A stretch of 64,000 bases of DNA from Ichthyophis bannanicus (Eukaryota; Chordata; Amphibia; Gymnophiona; Ichthyophiidae), in contig CM066043.1 in NCBI GenBank assembly GCA_033557465.1, forward strand, positions 107,002,278 to 107,066,277, written 5' to 3'. This document shows, one piece after another, positions 40,910 to 52,090 of the stretch; positions within the stretch are counted from its first letter, which is position 1; every line of letters begins with the position of its first letter. Under the pieces are notes generated by a model. It worked only from the letters and a program-made list of their open reading frames with translations, was not told where the DNA came from and did not search any database. The translations under genes were made by a program, and so were the position numbers.

Positions 40910-41940
40910 ACATCCATAAGAACATAAGATATATCATACAGGGTCAGACAAAAGATCCATCAAGCCAGTATCCTGTTTCCAACAGAGGCCAGTCTGGGTC
41001 ACGAGTACCTGTAAGGTCCCCAAAAGGTATACAGAATCCATGCTGCTTGTCCATTGGGTAAGCAGTGGATTTTTCTGGTCCTCTTTAATAATGGTTTATG
41101 GACTTTTCCTCTTGTCCAAATCTCTTTTAACCCCATCTACATTAACAGCTTTTACTGCGTCCTCTGGTAACAAATTCCAAAGTTTGATTATGCATTGAGT
41201 GAAAAAATATTTTCTCTGATTAGTCTTAAATGTGTCACATTATAGCTTCATTGAAGGAGTAAACAACCGATCTACATTTACCTGCTTCGCCCTATTCATT
41301 ATTTTATAGAACTCTATCATATCTCCCCTCAGCTGTCTGTTTTCCAAGTTGAAGAGCCCTAACCTTTTAAGCCTTTTCTCGTAGGGATATCCTTCCCTCC
41401 CCTTTACCATTTTGGTGGTTCTTCTCTGTACCTCTTTTAATTCTGCAATATCCTTTTTAAGATACAGTATGGCGACCAGACTTGCACACAATATTCAAAG
41501 TGTGCTCGCACCATGGAGCGATACAGCGGGATTATAATATAATTTGTTTTATTCTCCATTACTTTCTTTATGATTCTCAGCATTCTATTTGCTTTCTTGG
41601 CTGCTGCTGCACACTGGGGAGAGGGTTCAACGTATTATCCACAATGATGCCCAGATCTTTTTCCCAGATGATGATTCCTAATATGGAACCTTGCATTGTG
41701 TAACCATGGTTTGGATTGTTCTTCCCTAAGTGCATAACTTTATACTTGTCCACATTAAATTTCATTTGCCATATGAACGCCCAGTCTTCTAATTTATCAA
41801 GGTCCTCTTGCAATTTTTCACAATCCTCTTGGGTTTTAACAACTTTGAATAATTTTGTAGCATCTGCAAATTTGATCACCTCGTTATTCCCATTTTCAGG
41901 TTATTTATGAATATATTAAAAAGTAGCGGGCCCAGCACAT
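40910..41940 (-). pseudogene. LINE-J RT C-terminal half and 3' UTR
   Basis: Minus strand, right to left. A box near 41930-41890 (LFNIFINNL, with the YADD box decayed to FADA at about 41870) is followed by CEKLQEDLDKLEDWAFIWQM, KFNVDKYKVMHLGKNNPNHG and YTMQGS, then IAELKEVQRRTTKMVKGREG, RLKRLGLFNLENRQLRGDM and the family 3' UTR down to 40915. The protein is interrupted by the DIRS-B insertion at about 41941. Upstream RT sequence of the same orientation reappears at 51185-51665. Confidence 0.8.
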
Positions 41941-42378
41941 ATCCGGCTGCTAGCAGGAAGTCACTCCTCACATATGCTGAAATCGGTGCCAATGGAGCCC
42001 TCATGGTAAGCTCTCCCCAGCTTTCAAAGAAAGCCTTTGGGAGAAGCACTACTCATACGTGGTCCTCTTCCTGCCTAAGGATGCCGTCTTGCCTCAGTCT
42101 CCTTTTTTCCACAGAGCCCATCGGAGATGTGTTTGTTTTCCCCCGAAAAAAGTTGATTCTTTGTCTTGCCCTTTACTTCGGGTTTCGGATCGATTTACCT
42201 TATTCCAGTTTTGCATTCAGGTGCACTTCTTGCCTTTTGAGTCCACTTGCCTTCGGCGTCGTGTTTTTCCTGGGGTTCCCTTTTTTTCCCTTGTGTTTTT
42301 TCTTGGTGCGTGGATTTATGCAACCTTTCTGGCACGGGCCAAAGGCGTTTAATCTCGCAGGGGCTGTATTCCCCGCTA

Positions 42379-42625
42379 TGGCCTCGGTCAGTGGTTTCAA
42401 GCTTTATGACCACTGTACACATAGATTGTGCACAGATAAACATGATTGTTGCCTTTGGTGCCTCGGGCCGGATCATGCTGCCTTGGTGTGTGGTCTCCGC
42501 TAGCAGATAGCCTCCTTCTGATGCTGTAAGAAGCAGCAAGGGGCTGTGGGAGGAGGAGCTACCAGCACCTAAAAAGCGCCGCCGCCGGGCGGGCCTGTGC
42601 CTGAGGGCCTTGCCAGAGGGCCCTT
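42379..42625 (+). pseudogene. DIRS-B gag N-terminus
   Basis: ATG at 42379 gives MASVSGFKLYDHCTHRLCTD then KHDCCLWCLGPDH, a CxxxxC…CxxCLGPD arrangement shared with DIRS-A gag (CLTCLGPD). TAG at 42501-42503. Coding-like sequence continues to about 42620 in another frame (GLWEEELPAPKKRRRRAG) before LINE-R starts. Confidence 0.65.
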
Positions 42626-42719
42626 TAGCGTGGCCCTGAGGCGAGGACCAAGCAGCGGCCAAATAACAGCGTCTCAAGCCATCATCCATTGAAGTTAAAT
42701 CCGCTGCCATACCTTGCAT

Positions 42720-43125
42720 AGACAAATCACCGATTTTCCGTTAAGTCTGCTGCCTTGCTCTGCCTGGACAATCCATTGCTTGCATAAAATAACACACTTA
42801 CCTTGCCTGAAAAATCCACTGCTGGCTGATTAATTGCATAGAACCTAATTATGAAACCTTGCCTGGACAATCACCTGCTTGTAGATTAAATTGCATAGAA
42901 CCTGCCTTAACAACCAACTGCTTTTAGATTAACTGCCTAGACCTTTGCCTCAACAACCAATTGCTTGTAAACTGATCAACTGCTTGTAGATTAATTGCTT
43001 AGAATTTAATACTGATACCTTGTCTGGGCAAACAACTGCTTGTAGATTAATTGCTTAGAATTTAATACTGATATCTTGTCTGGGCAATCAACTGTTTGTA
43101 GATTAATTGCATAGAACTTGCTATC
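42720..43125 (+). repeat. Tandem ~56-bp monomers at the 5' end of LINE-R
   Basis: Repeats of CTGCTTGTAGATTAATTGCT then TAGAATTTAATACTGATACC and TTGTCTGGGCAAACAA. The last units are closest to each other and the upstream ones more diverged. The position directly before the ORF suggests a promoter or 5' UTR monomer array, as known in other LINE families. Confidence 0.75.
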
Positions 43126-43149
43126 CATTTTGCATAACCAAATAACAAT

Positions 43150-46100
43150 TTGCATAGCCTGGTTCGTAAACAACTCGCGCTACACAAGCCTACTACCCCA
43201 TTCAACAAACTACAACCCAGGTCAGCAAATACACATTATTATAAAATGCATTCCACTACCCACTACTTTATGGCCTACCTCACATTTCTCCACATGTTTG
43301 CACTCTGCACATACAGCATAAGACTAAACGAACAAATACCCCTGATAAACCTACATACCACTCAATCTAGATGCACACCACCATCACACATACACAAAGA
43401 ACGCCAACAAGCAAAGAATACAGCTCATAAACCATACAGGGACACACGTAACACACCCTCTCACCTCACAAATAATAGACATACAAACCCAATCATATCA
43501 ACAAACATCAGATGTGCTCTACTAAACGCCAGATCTATCAGGAACAAACCAAATACTATCCTTGACCTAATCCAAGACAAGAAGCTTGATATAACATGCA
43601 TCACTGAGACCTGGCTAGACGACTCAGACCAGGTCATAATAAAACAAGTAACCCCAACAGCATTCAACTGCATCAGAGCACAAAAGAGAGGAGGAGGAGT
43701 ACTAATACTCACCAGAAAAGATTTCAGATTCAAAACAATCTCCTCCACTAACACAATCTAATACAACACACTCACTATAGCCAACAAATACCTAACCATC
43801 TCCCTCACATACAGACCACCTAGAACCACAACTGAACACCTATCCACAGTAATCGAAACGATATGCGCACACAACAGAAGACACAAACCTCTAGTTGTAC
43901 TAGGAGACTACAACCTAACATCCGCTCCCACCAGAGAAACTGCAACTTTCTTAAAAGCCATGGAGTCACTAAAATACTGCCAGACAATTAACGCCCCAAC
44001 ACACAAACATGGTACAACTCCGGACATGATATTCATGCCAACACAACTGGTGGAACAGAACAAAACTACAAAACCAACAATCACCCCAGTCCCCTGGTCA
44101 GACCACCATGTAATTGAATTCACCATGACCCTGAATAACCCCACCCAATGTAAAGAAGATGAAGGAATAATCAGACCATTCAAAACATTTGACAGAGACT
44201 CATTCATCAATGAAATCAATCCACAACTTCATCAGGAACAAGACACCCTGGATCTTAATATAGAAGAGTGGAACACAATAATAGCCAATGCAGCATCTGC
44301 CCCAACCAACAATGAACCACAAACTTGCAAAAGATCCAACGCCCCATGGTATTCACAAGAAATAAGAGTTGCAAAGTGCACACTAAGAAGACTAGAACGA
44401 AAATGGAGATGGAACAAGTCACACAACTCCCTAACACAATACAGAGACAAACAACGGGAGTATAACAATCTAATAAATGAATGCAAACAACACCACCATA
44501 CCAACCTAATCATGAAATCTACCAGTAGACCAAGAGAACTTTTTAGCATTATCCAAAAGCTCACTAAGGATGACACGCAACAAAGAACCAACCATCTTGA
44601 CCCACAAAAATATGCAGACTACATGAAGTCAAAAAACACAAGCCAAACAAACTCTGTCTCACAACAAACAAATGATCACACGATAAAAAAGAAACATCAA
44701 ACATGGGAGAGCTTCAACATACCAACAAAACAGCAAGTAGAAGACATAATATCTGGTCTAAACACAACAACTTCACCATCAGACCCATGCCCAGTGTCAT
44801 GGATCAAAGCCACAAAAAGCCAGCTCTCTCATCACATTCAAAAAATCGTCAAGGATTCACTCCAACAAGGATACATGCCACAATCCCTAAAGCATGCAAT
44901 GATACGACCAATAATTAAAAATAGCAATCTGAGCCCATCCGAACCAAAATCATACCGTCCCATCTCTAGCCTGCCATTCCTTGCTAAAGTTGTGGAAAAA
45001 GCAGTCCAAAGGCAACGTCAGGACCATATAGATATCAATGCCCCTCTGGACATACATCAGCACGGATTCAAGCCCAAACACGGTGTGGAAACGCTACTCA
45101 CCTCCCTCTTTGACAATCTCCTAAGAGGCATTGACAACATAAAAAACGGCTTCCTCCTAGTGTTCATGGATATCTCGGCGGCCTTCGATACCGTGTCACA
45201 GCCTAAGCTACTGCAACGCCTACAACAGATAGGACTATGCAAGAATACCCTAAAGTGGTTTACATCATACCTGGAAGGGCGAATGCAACAAGTCAAATGC
45301 GATCAAAAGAAATCCCTACAATTTCCCGTCATGCAGGGAATACCTCAAGGCTCAGCCCTATCTTCAATGCTCTTAAACATCTACTTACAGCCCATATGCA
45401 ACATCATCAAGAACCATAATCTATGCTACCACATTTATGCTGACGACATCATGGTGTACGCTCCAGTCAACTTACTGGCACTAAACACTACACCAATAAC
45501 AAAATGCCTCGAAGACATGAATGACTGGTTCATAGCCAACAACTTAACAGTCAACTACGACAAAACTGAGGCAATGTTCGTCACCAGGAACCCCACATTC
45601 ACACCCCCACAAACCATAAGCATCCTAGACAAACACATAGTAGTCAAAGAAGAAGTTTAAATATCTGGGCATAACACTAGACAGAGCTCTGAACTTAAAA
45701 TCTCACATCAACAAAACTGCTATCAAGGCATATCATTGATTTGAAAACAGTAAGACAAATCAAACCAATGCTCCGTCAAGACCACTTCCGCACAGTATGT
45801 CAAGCACTCATCACACCACTGCTTGATTATGGAAACTCACTATATCAAGGCCTTCCTCACCAGACACTACACCCACTACAGATGGTACAAAACACCACAG
45901 CATGCATCATTACAGACACCCCAAGGACCGAGCACATCACTCCCGTCCTACAACAACTACACTGGCTCCCAGTGGTGGCAAGAGCTAAATACAAAACAAT
46001 CATGATAATCTTCAAAGTCATTCGCCATCTCTCAGCGGGCGTACTCCAAAGCATTATAACAAGAGACATCAGCAATAGACCAAGAAGAACCAATAATAGC

Positions 46101-46325
46101 CTGCAGGGGTGCTGATCATGTTATCACAAAACCAAACAACATCAAAAAGAGCACCATCACTGCTGGCATCCTCAATATGGAACTCCCTACCAATGAGCCT
46201 GAGAGCTTTAGAAGACCTCACAGACTTCCGCAAAGACCTCAAAACATGGTTATTTATAGAAACCTATGAGCATTCAAGCAACATCCCTTACCCAAACAGC
46301 AGTACTAACATCACCACCGACTAAA
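43150..46325 (+). pseudogene. LINE-R endonuclease and reverse transcriptase
   Basis: A single frame from 43150 to 45660 is broken only by TAA at 43759-43761. The endonuclease half shows IRCALLNARSIRNKPNTILD, DITCITETWLDD and RGGGVLIL, and after the stop LVVLGDYNLTSAP and VPWSDHHVIEF, covering the APE-type catalytic motifs (TETWL, GDYN, SDHH). The RT half shows SYRPISSLPFLAKVVEKAVQ, FMDISAAFDTVSQPKLL, GIPQGSALSSMLLNIYL and IYADDIMVYAPV (YADD at 45436-45447). A frameshift at about 45655 and another near 45735 lead to the C-terminal domain (LDYGNSLYQGLPHQTLHPLQ, HITPVLQQLHWLPVV). This is L2/CR1-group by these motifs. One stop and about two frameshifts inactivate it. Confidence 0.85.
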
Positions 46326-46564
46326 CACACACCTACCTCATTCACACAAACAAATTCATCACACCATGTTAGTAAATACCTTTGTTATGTTACCTCAACT
46401 GTACTGTCTAAATACTGTTACATAACTGTACTGTCTAAATGTTTATATGTACCCTAATGTTAAATGTAACCCTCCAATTGTGTTGTGACGTGACCACCTT
46501 GATTGAAGGAAAAGGTGGCATACAAATCTGTCTAAATAAATAAATTAAAATAGAGTTGATTTTT

Positions 46565-47835
46565 CATAAGACCGACTCAACCTCTGAGTCCGTCTGTGGA
46601 ACCAACACCCTCAAAGGCCACTGTGGAGGCCTAGGCCTCACGTGGCAACCACGCTGCCTTGGAGCCTCGAGGTCACAGGGCATCAAACCGGGGCTCCCTT
46701 GGGGAAAGACATTCCTCGAAGAGCTGGATGTCATCGGTGGCCTCGTCGGGTGATGAGTCTGGTACCATGGGGTAGTCCCATGGCCCCTGGCCTTTGAGCC
46801 CTCGATATGAGACAGAGGGTGATGGCCGGGAGCGGCCCTTGAAACTGCCCCAGTGGGAGAAAACGCCATTTAGTGTGCAGGGATTGGTCTCGGTCCTCTG
46901 AGGCCATCCTCGTCGAGGATACTCTCTTGATGGCGGTGGGCAAGAGGTCCTTGGTGCCTGCGCTGGTGACTGTGGAGCCTTCTGGCCTTGAGGGCAGGAT
47001 GGCGGCTTTGGAATTCAGCTTGTCTGCCTTCATGGTCCAACAGCGGGCTCTGATGACCAGTTGCTCCGCGTCATCACTCCCGACCACCAGCCCCTCCACA
47101 GCGAGGGAGTCCCCAGAGGTGGAGCCGATCCTCGAGCACCACCGGCCTTGAGAGAGACCTCTGCATTGATCTCGGTCCCACTCGGAGCTGAGGCTTTCCC
47201 TGCACAGCACTTCTGACTCAGAGCACAGGGGCATCTTGGGCCCTCAGGCCATCCTGGCTGAGGAGTGAACCTGAGGCCCGGAGGACCCTCGAGATCTCCA
47301 ACTCCAGGTTGGACTGGGAGACTGAGGATGACGAGTGCCCCAGACACTGGACTCTACAGGAATGTGCTCTCAGACCCTTCCCTCCCTCTCGCTCTCCCTC
47401 AAAGCCCAGTGGCAGTCCCCACCTGAGCACTTGACCTTTCTGGACTTTCTTTGGGATATGGCAAAGGTTTTTGCCTTCACTACCTTCACAATTTGACTCG
47501 GGTGACCTATGACTGCTTCGAGCTGTCAGAGTAGCAGCGGTGGGCATTTGTGCCTGCAGCCAGCTGAACGCAAGTCCATGACGGACAAGGCCACAGAGTT
47601 AGGGTCCAAGTTCATGACCAAGACCAGGCTTTCCAAAAAGACTGCTGACCCTTCCCAAAGGAAGGCTTCAGGTAAAAAGCCTCTATACCCGAAGAAGAGA
47701 GAGGCTTATGTTGACTGTCCTCAGTATTTGGCCTTTCCAGCTCCTCAAGAGGACCAGAAGGTCAAAGGAGCAGGGCATGACCCTTGTAAACCTCAGACCA
47801 TGTCTCTGGCACAACCTGGAGGGGGCTTTTGACTC
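46565..47835 (+). pseudogene. DIRS-B gag, remaining part
   Basis: GC-rich, Ser/Pro-rich and frameshifted sequence following the LINE-R insertion. The recognisable C-terminal basic segment is TKTRLSKKTADPSQRKASGK, KPLYPKKREAYVDC and QKVKGAGHDPCKPQ. This resembles the Lys-rich gag tail of DIRS-A (FKKSFFKKGRFPS) that precedes RT. Several short open frames run on both strands because of the composition. Confidence 0.55.
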
Positions 47836-47879
47836 CTTGGGCATGGCTTTTGACTCCTTGGCATAGCTTTTCTTCCCCC

Positions 47880-49660
47880 CAGGAGTTTATGCCATGCATC
47901 ATACAGGGGGGTGTCTAGTATTTTACAACCGGTTGTCCACCATCACCTCGAACGCATGGGCCCTCCACCTCGAACAGACGCTCCGCCACTTTTCCAGGTG
48001 AGCCCCCTCTTACTCCCCTTCTTCGGGGCTTGTTTCAGCAAGAATTCACAGGTTTGTTGGCAGACAGAGCAGTGGAACCCGTCCCTCTCCACCTCAGGAA
48101 AAGGGGGTTCTACTCCCACTACTTCTGGTTCCCAAAAGGGCCGGGGGGTTTTGGCCCATTCTAGACCCGCAGGACCTCATCCGGTTCCTGTTGAGGGAGA
48201 AGTTCGAAAAGCTCTCCCTCAGAACATTGTTGCCATACCCCCAGCAGGGAGACTGGCTATGCTCCTTAGATAGGAAGGATACATTTAAACACATCCTCAT
48301 CCATCCTCTTCACAGGCAGTACCTCCGTTTCTTGATAGGAGGCTGCCACTACCAGTACAGGGTTCTACCCTTCGGTCTGGCATCCACCCTGAGGGTATTC
48401 ACTAAGTACATAGTTGTGGTTGCCATTGCCGACTTGTCTCCAAGGGGTGTTCATCTTCCCCTACCTGGATGACTGGCTCATTAAGGGCAGCACCACCGCC
48501 ATTGTGCATCAGGCGATGGGCCGTACCATCCTCATTCTGGAGCACTTGGGGTTCGTCATAAACTACCCAAAGTCCCATCTCCATCCAGCATAATGCTGGA
48601 GTTCATAGAGGTACTGCTGGACATCGTCCAGACCAGGGCCTTCCTCCCTCCGGACAGGGCCCAGTGCCTCAAGGTGCTTGTGGGCATGTCCAGGGTTATC
48701 TCTCTGTGTCTGCCTGCTTTCTGCTTTTCCTGCTGGGTCACATGGCATCCATGGTACATGTCATCCCAGACGCCCATCTGCATATGTAGCGCCCAGCGGT
48801 CTCAAGCAACAGGGCGCCTGCAGGACAGGGTCATTGTGAACTGTCCTCTGGCTGATTCCCTTGACTGGTGATGACAACTCCTGCACCTACAGCCTGGCAT
48901 GCCCTTCCAGGCCCCACCTTCCAGAGGATTCTCACCATCGATGCCTCCAAACTGGCCTGGGGAGCTCATTGTGACCACCTCTGCACTCAGGGCAACTAGT
49001 CGCAGGCAGGGAGCCTCCAGCAGATCAACCTCTGAGCCGGGCTGATCCAGACTTACAACCAGGTGGCGATGTTCTACATCAAAAAACAGCAAGGTACAGG
49101 ATTATTCCTCCTGTGCTATGAGGCGGTGAACCTCTGCTCTTTCGCCAGCAACAGTGGGATGCTCCTACGGGGGCTTTATCTCTTGGGCAGGCAATGTCCT
49201 GGCAGAGAGGCTCAGCCAGGTCCTCCAACTGCATGATTAGCAGCTGGACCCCTGGGTGGTCTGCCAGCTGTTCTGTCTCTCGTGGCTCCTGCAATGGACC
49301 TCTTTGCTAACCAGCCAATGCTACCCTGCCCCACTTCTGCTTCAAGAAGCCACACCCTTTGCGGGTGGCAGCGGATGTATTCCTCATCCCATGGAAGGGG
49401 GCCTCCTTTACACCTTCCCGCTAATAGCCAAGACCCTCTTCAAGGTCCAGCTTGACAGAGCCACTGTGATACTGGGTGGTCCCTTGGTGGGTCAGGCAGC
49501 TGTGGTTCCCCCTGCTCCTCCACCTGTCAAAAGTGCCCCTGGTTTCACTGGGGTCTGCCCCAGACCTGCTCTTGCAGAAGGATGGCTTGCTTCTGCACCT
49601 CAGTCTGGGGTCCCTGACTCTGACGGCCTGGCTGCTGAAAAAGTAGCCTTGGCCCACTTT
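47880..49660 (+). pseudogene. DIRS-B reverse transcriptase and RNase H
   Basis: RT motifs across three frames: FYSHYFWF, LREKFEKLSLRTLLPYPQQG, DWLCSLDRKD, YQYRVLPFGLASTLRVFTKY and the intact YLDDW box at 48462-48476 (frame different from the preceding block). RNase H remnants follow: TIDASKLAWGAHC at about 48936 and LCYEAVNLCSFASNS at about 49110. The FAS/PRF…AFPP domain is seen as YTFPLIAKTLFKVQLDRATV at about 49410. At least five frameshifts. Confidence 0.75.
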
Positions 49661-50646
49661 CATCTCTCAAGCGAGGTCGAGGAAGTCCTCCTGGCCTCCG
49701 GCAAATTCTCCACCCATCGGCAAATTCTCCACCCATCTCCCCAGTGGTGCGCAGAGGAACAGATCAACCCCTTGTCCTGTTTGGTCCAGCTGGTACTGCA
49801 GTACCTGTTCCAGCTATCCCATGTGTGGCTGAAGTCCAACTCTGTCAGAGTGCACCTCGGTGCACCACCATCTTGTCGAGGGCAAGCACCGCTCCGCTAA
49901 TCACCTTGTGACTCACTTCCTGAGAGGCCTACTACTAAGGCCATCCGTCCACCCCACAGCGGTGGAGTGGGATCTCAATGTGGTTCTCTCAAAGTTCATT
50001 GCATCACCTTTTGAGCCTCTCAGCTCTTGCCACCTCAAGTATCTCCTGGAACATGGTCTTCCTCGTGGCGCTCGCCTTCGCTCACAAGGTTAGCGAGTTC
50101 CAGGTCCTGGTGGCTCATCCACCTTTTTTTATATGAGGTTCCACAAGAACAGGGTCATGCTCCACATGCACTCCAAGTTTCTGCCTCAGGTGGTGTCTCC
50201 ATGCCACCTCAACCAAGAGGTGGTGCTCCACACCTTCTTCGTGTGGCCTCACGCTGACAGGACAGAGACTGCACTCCACACTCTGGACTGTAAGTGGGCC
50301 CTGGCCTACTATGTGGAGCCATACCCAAGCCCACCTTCACTCCTCACATCTCTTCATCTCCTACGACCCAAATTGGCTGAGGACAGTGGTCCCTAAGGGT
50401 ACCAATTGGGCAGTGAACTGCATCGCTTTCACTTATGAGCATGCCGATCTCTCGCTGGAGTGCCGTGTCACAGCGCACAGTGTCCAAGCCATGGCGGCCT
50501 CTGTGGCAAACCTGCACTCCATTCCTTTAGCGGAGATCTGCCAGGCCACTATTTGATCCTCGGTCCATACCTTTGCAGCTCATTACTGCCTGGAGAGGGA
50601 GCCCCGTCGGGACCACACCTTCAACCTGGCAGCACTCCATGTTTAG
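49661..50646 (+). pseudogene. DIRS-B tyrosine recombinase
   Basis: Homologous to the DIRS-A recombinase. N-terminal VLQYLFQLSHVWLKSNSVRV, then VEWDLNVVLSKFIASPFEPL. The first catalytic arginine box is degraded (FAHKVSEFQVL for TSARRISELQAL). The HxxR box reads TAHSVQAMAAS, with Arg replaced by Gln. The tyrosine block HTFAAHYCLERE is kept, preceded by a TGA (tryptophan position). Two of the key active-site residues are missing and the frame is broken near 49900 and 50090. Confidence 0.8.
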
Positions 50647-50829
50647 GGTGTAAGGCAAGCCACCCTTCGGTGTGTTCAGGCTACCAGAAAACTGGTTCCT
50701 CACTTGACACTCAGGGCCACTTGTGGGTCTGCTGGTCCTTGACTCCGTTGCTGCTTCTCACGGTTCACCTTTTTTTGATCACCCATGACTTTTACAGATT
50801 TTTTTTCGGTAGCCTGTAGCTGGGGAGTC

Positions 50830-50940
50830 CCATATGTGAGGACTGACTTCCTGCTTGTTCCCAGAGAAAGCTTAGTTACTCACCAGTAACAGGTGTTCTC
50901 CAGGGGCAGCAGGAATTGGTCCTCACAACCCTTCCTCCTC
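50830..50940. repeat. DIRS-B ICR
   Basis: CATATGTGAGGACTGACTTC then CTGCTTGTTCCCAGAG (complement of the left end) joined to AAAGCTTAGTTACTCACCAG then TAACAGGTGTTC (complement of the right end). Confidence 0.8.
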
Positions 50941-51172
50941 CTGTAGAGTTGCTTTTCTTTTTGCCATCTTGAGCTGTGTCATCATATTGAGGCACGATGG
51001 CCCCCTTAGGCGGGAAGAGGATCATGCATGCGTGATGTTTCTCCCAAAGGCTTTCTTTGAAAGCTGGGGAGAGATTACTGCGTAGGCTCCATCTGCGCTG
51101 ACGTCACTCATATGTGAGGACTAATTCCTGCTGTCCCTGGAGAGCACCTGTTACAGGTGAGTAACTACACTT
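50941..51172 (+). repeat. DIRS-B right ITR
   Basis: Contains GGCGGGAAGAGG, TTTCTTTGAAAGCTGGGGAG and TGACGTCACTCATATGTGAG. It mirrors 41950-42080 and ends CACCTGTTACAGGTGAGTAA. A donor-like CAGGTGAGT is at 51154-51162. Confidence 0.8.
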
Positions 51173-51184
51173 TCACTTTTATCT

Positions 51185-51665
51185 ACCTGTTTTCATACCT
51201 TCAAAAAATATGAGATTAATAAGACAAGACTTTCCTTGGCTAAATCCATGTTGGCTTGCTGCTATTAAATCATGGCTATATCTACATGCTCAATAATTTT
51301 TGTGTTTTATAATGGTTTCTACTATTTTGCCTGGTACTGATGTCAGGCTCACCAATCTTTAGTGTCCCAGATCACCCCCTGGAACCCTTTTTAAAAATTG
51401 GTGTTACATTAGACACCGTCCAATCTTCAGGTACTACAAATGATTTTAATGATAGATCACAGATTACTAATAATAGTTCTGCAATCTCATATTTCAGTTC
51501 TTTCAGCACCCTAGGGTATAGGCCATCTGGTCCTTGTGATTTGCTACTCTTTAGTTTATCAATTAGCTGTATTACATCTGCAGTTATTGTATCACTCCAT
51601 AGCATTGCTGACCACTTTTCTCCTGCTAGAATTTTGTATACAGGATTTTATGTCAAGAGGTCTGA
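51185..51665 (-). pseudogene. LINE-J RT N-terminal part (same copy as 40910-41940)
   Basis: The minus strand encodes VIQLIDKLKSSKSQGPDGLY, PRVLKELKYEIAELLLVICD and VVPEDWTVSNVTPIFKKGSR, then HGFSQGKSCLTNLIFF near 51240-51200. These precede the RT box found at 41900 on the other side of DIRS-B, in the same orientation. About 100 residues between the two parts are missing, so a deletion accompanied or preceded the DIRS-B insertion. Confidence 0.75.
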
Positions 51666-52090
51666 ATTATGCAAAATCTTACCTGTTATATTTTTCAATA
51701 ATATTGTATTTCTGTATTGCATTTTAAATTAAGTTTCACAAAGTGCAAAATTTTGAATTATTGTATGAAGAATTCCAGCAGGAGGAAACCTTGCCTGTCA
51801 TGATGTCTTTCTCTTTGCATGTTGTGTCCAAAATATGAAAGTCAAAGTTTTTTTTGTTTGAGCTTCTAAAGAAAGCTTAGTTTTGGTCTTCTTTAGTACC
51901 AACTGATTTATTCTTGGGGCAGTCCATGGTATACACAGTGTTCTTCACCATCACCATAATTTGAAGGCATCAAAATTTTCTTCCTTCACTGTCCAACATT
52001 TTGTATCCATGTGATGTTGAAAATACGATGGCTGCATTTTAAATTATTCAGAGAAACATCTCATTTTCTTATTTCTGTTGTGAAAAGCCC
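51666..52090. other. No recognisable feature
   Basis: AT-rich, no domain. Probably more degraded LINE sequence. Confidence 0.4.

Larger units (their letters stand above)
42640..46550 (+). mobile_element. LINE-R, nearly complete
   Basis: 5' region with about eight tandem monomers (42720-43125), then one long protein frame with endonuclease and RT (43150-45660), a C-terminal domain (45660-46325) and a 3' end TTGATTGAAGGAAAAGGTGG then CATACAAATC and AAATAAATAAA. This is the youngest-looking LINE here. It is inserted in DIRS-B gag. The exact 5' boundary is uncertain (42600-42690). Confidence 0.8.
41948..51172 (+). mobile_element. DIRS-B element containing a LINE-R
   Basis: The left end near 41948 (AGCAGGAAGTCACTCCTCAC) and the right end at about 51172 (CAGGTGAGTAACTACACTTT) are inverted copies. 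The ICR lies at 50830-50940. Interior order: gag (42379-42620 and 46565-47835), RT (47990-48600), RNase H (48600-49260), C-terminal domain (49260-49660), recombinase (49660-50646). A LINE-R of about 3.9 kb splits gag. It sits inside a LINE-J, which is the older element. Heavily mutated. Confidence 0.85.

Noticed and set aside
42720..43125. Tandem monomers as a CRISPR array
   Set aside because: Units are contiguous and diverged with no unique spacers, and the host is a vertebrate.
46564..47547. Several 90-170-codon frames on both strands in GC-rich DNA
   Set aside because: Stop-poor GC-rich remnant of DIRS-B gag. Only the Lys-rich tail before RT is recognisable.
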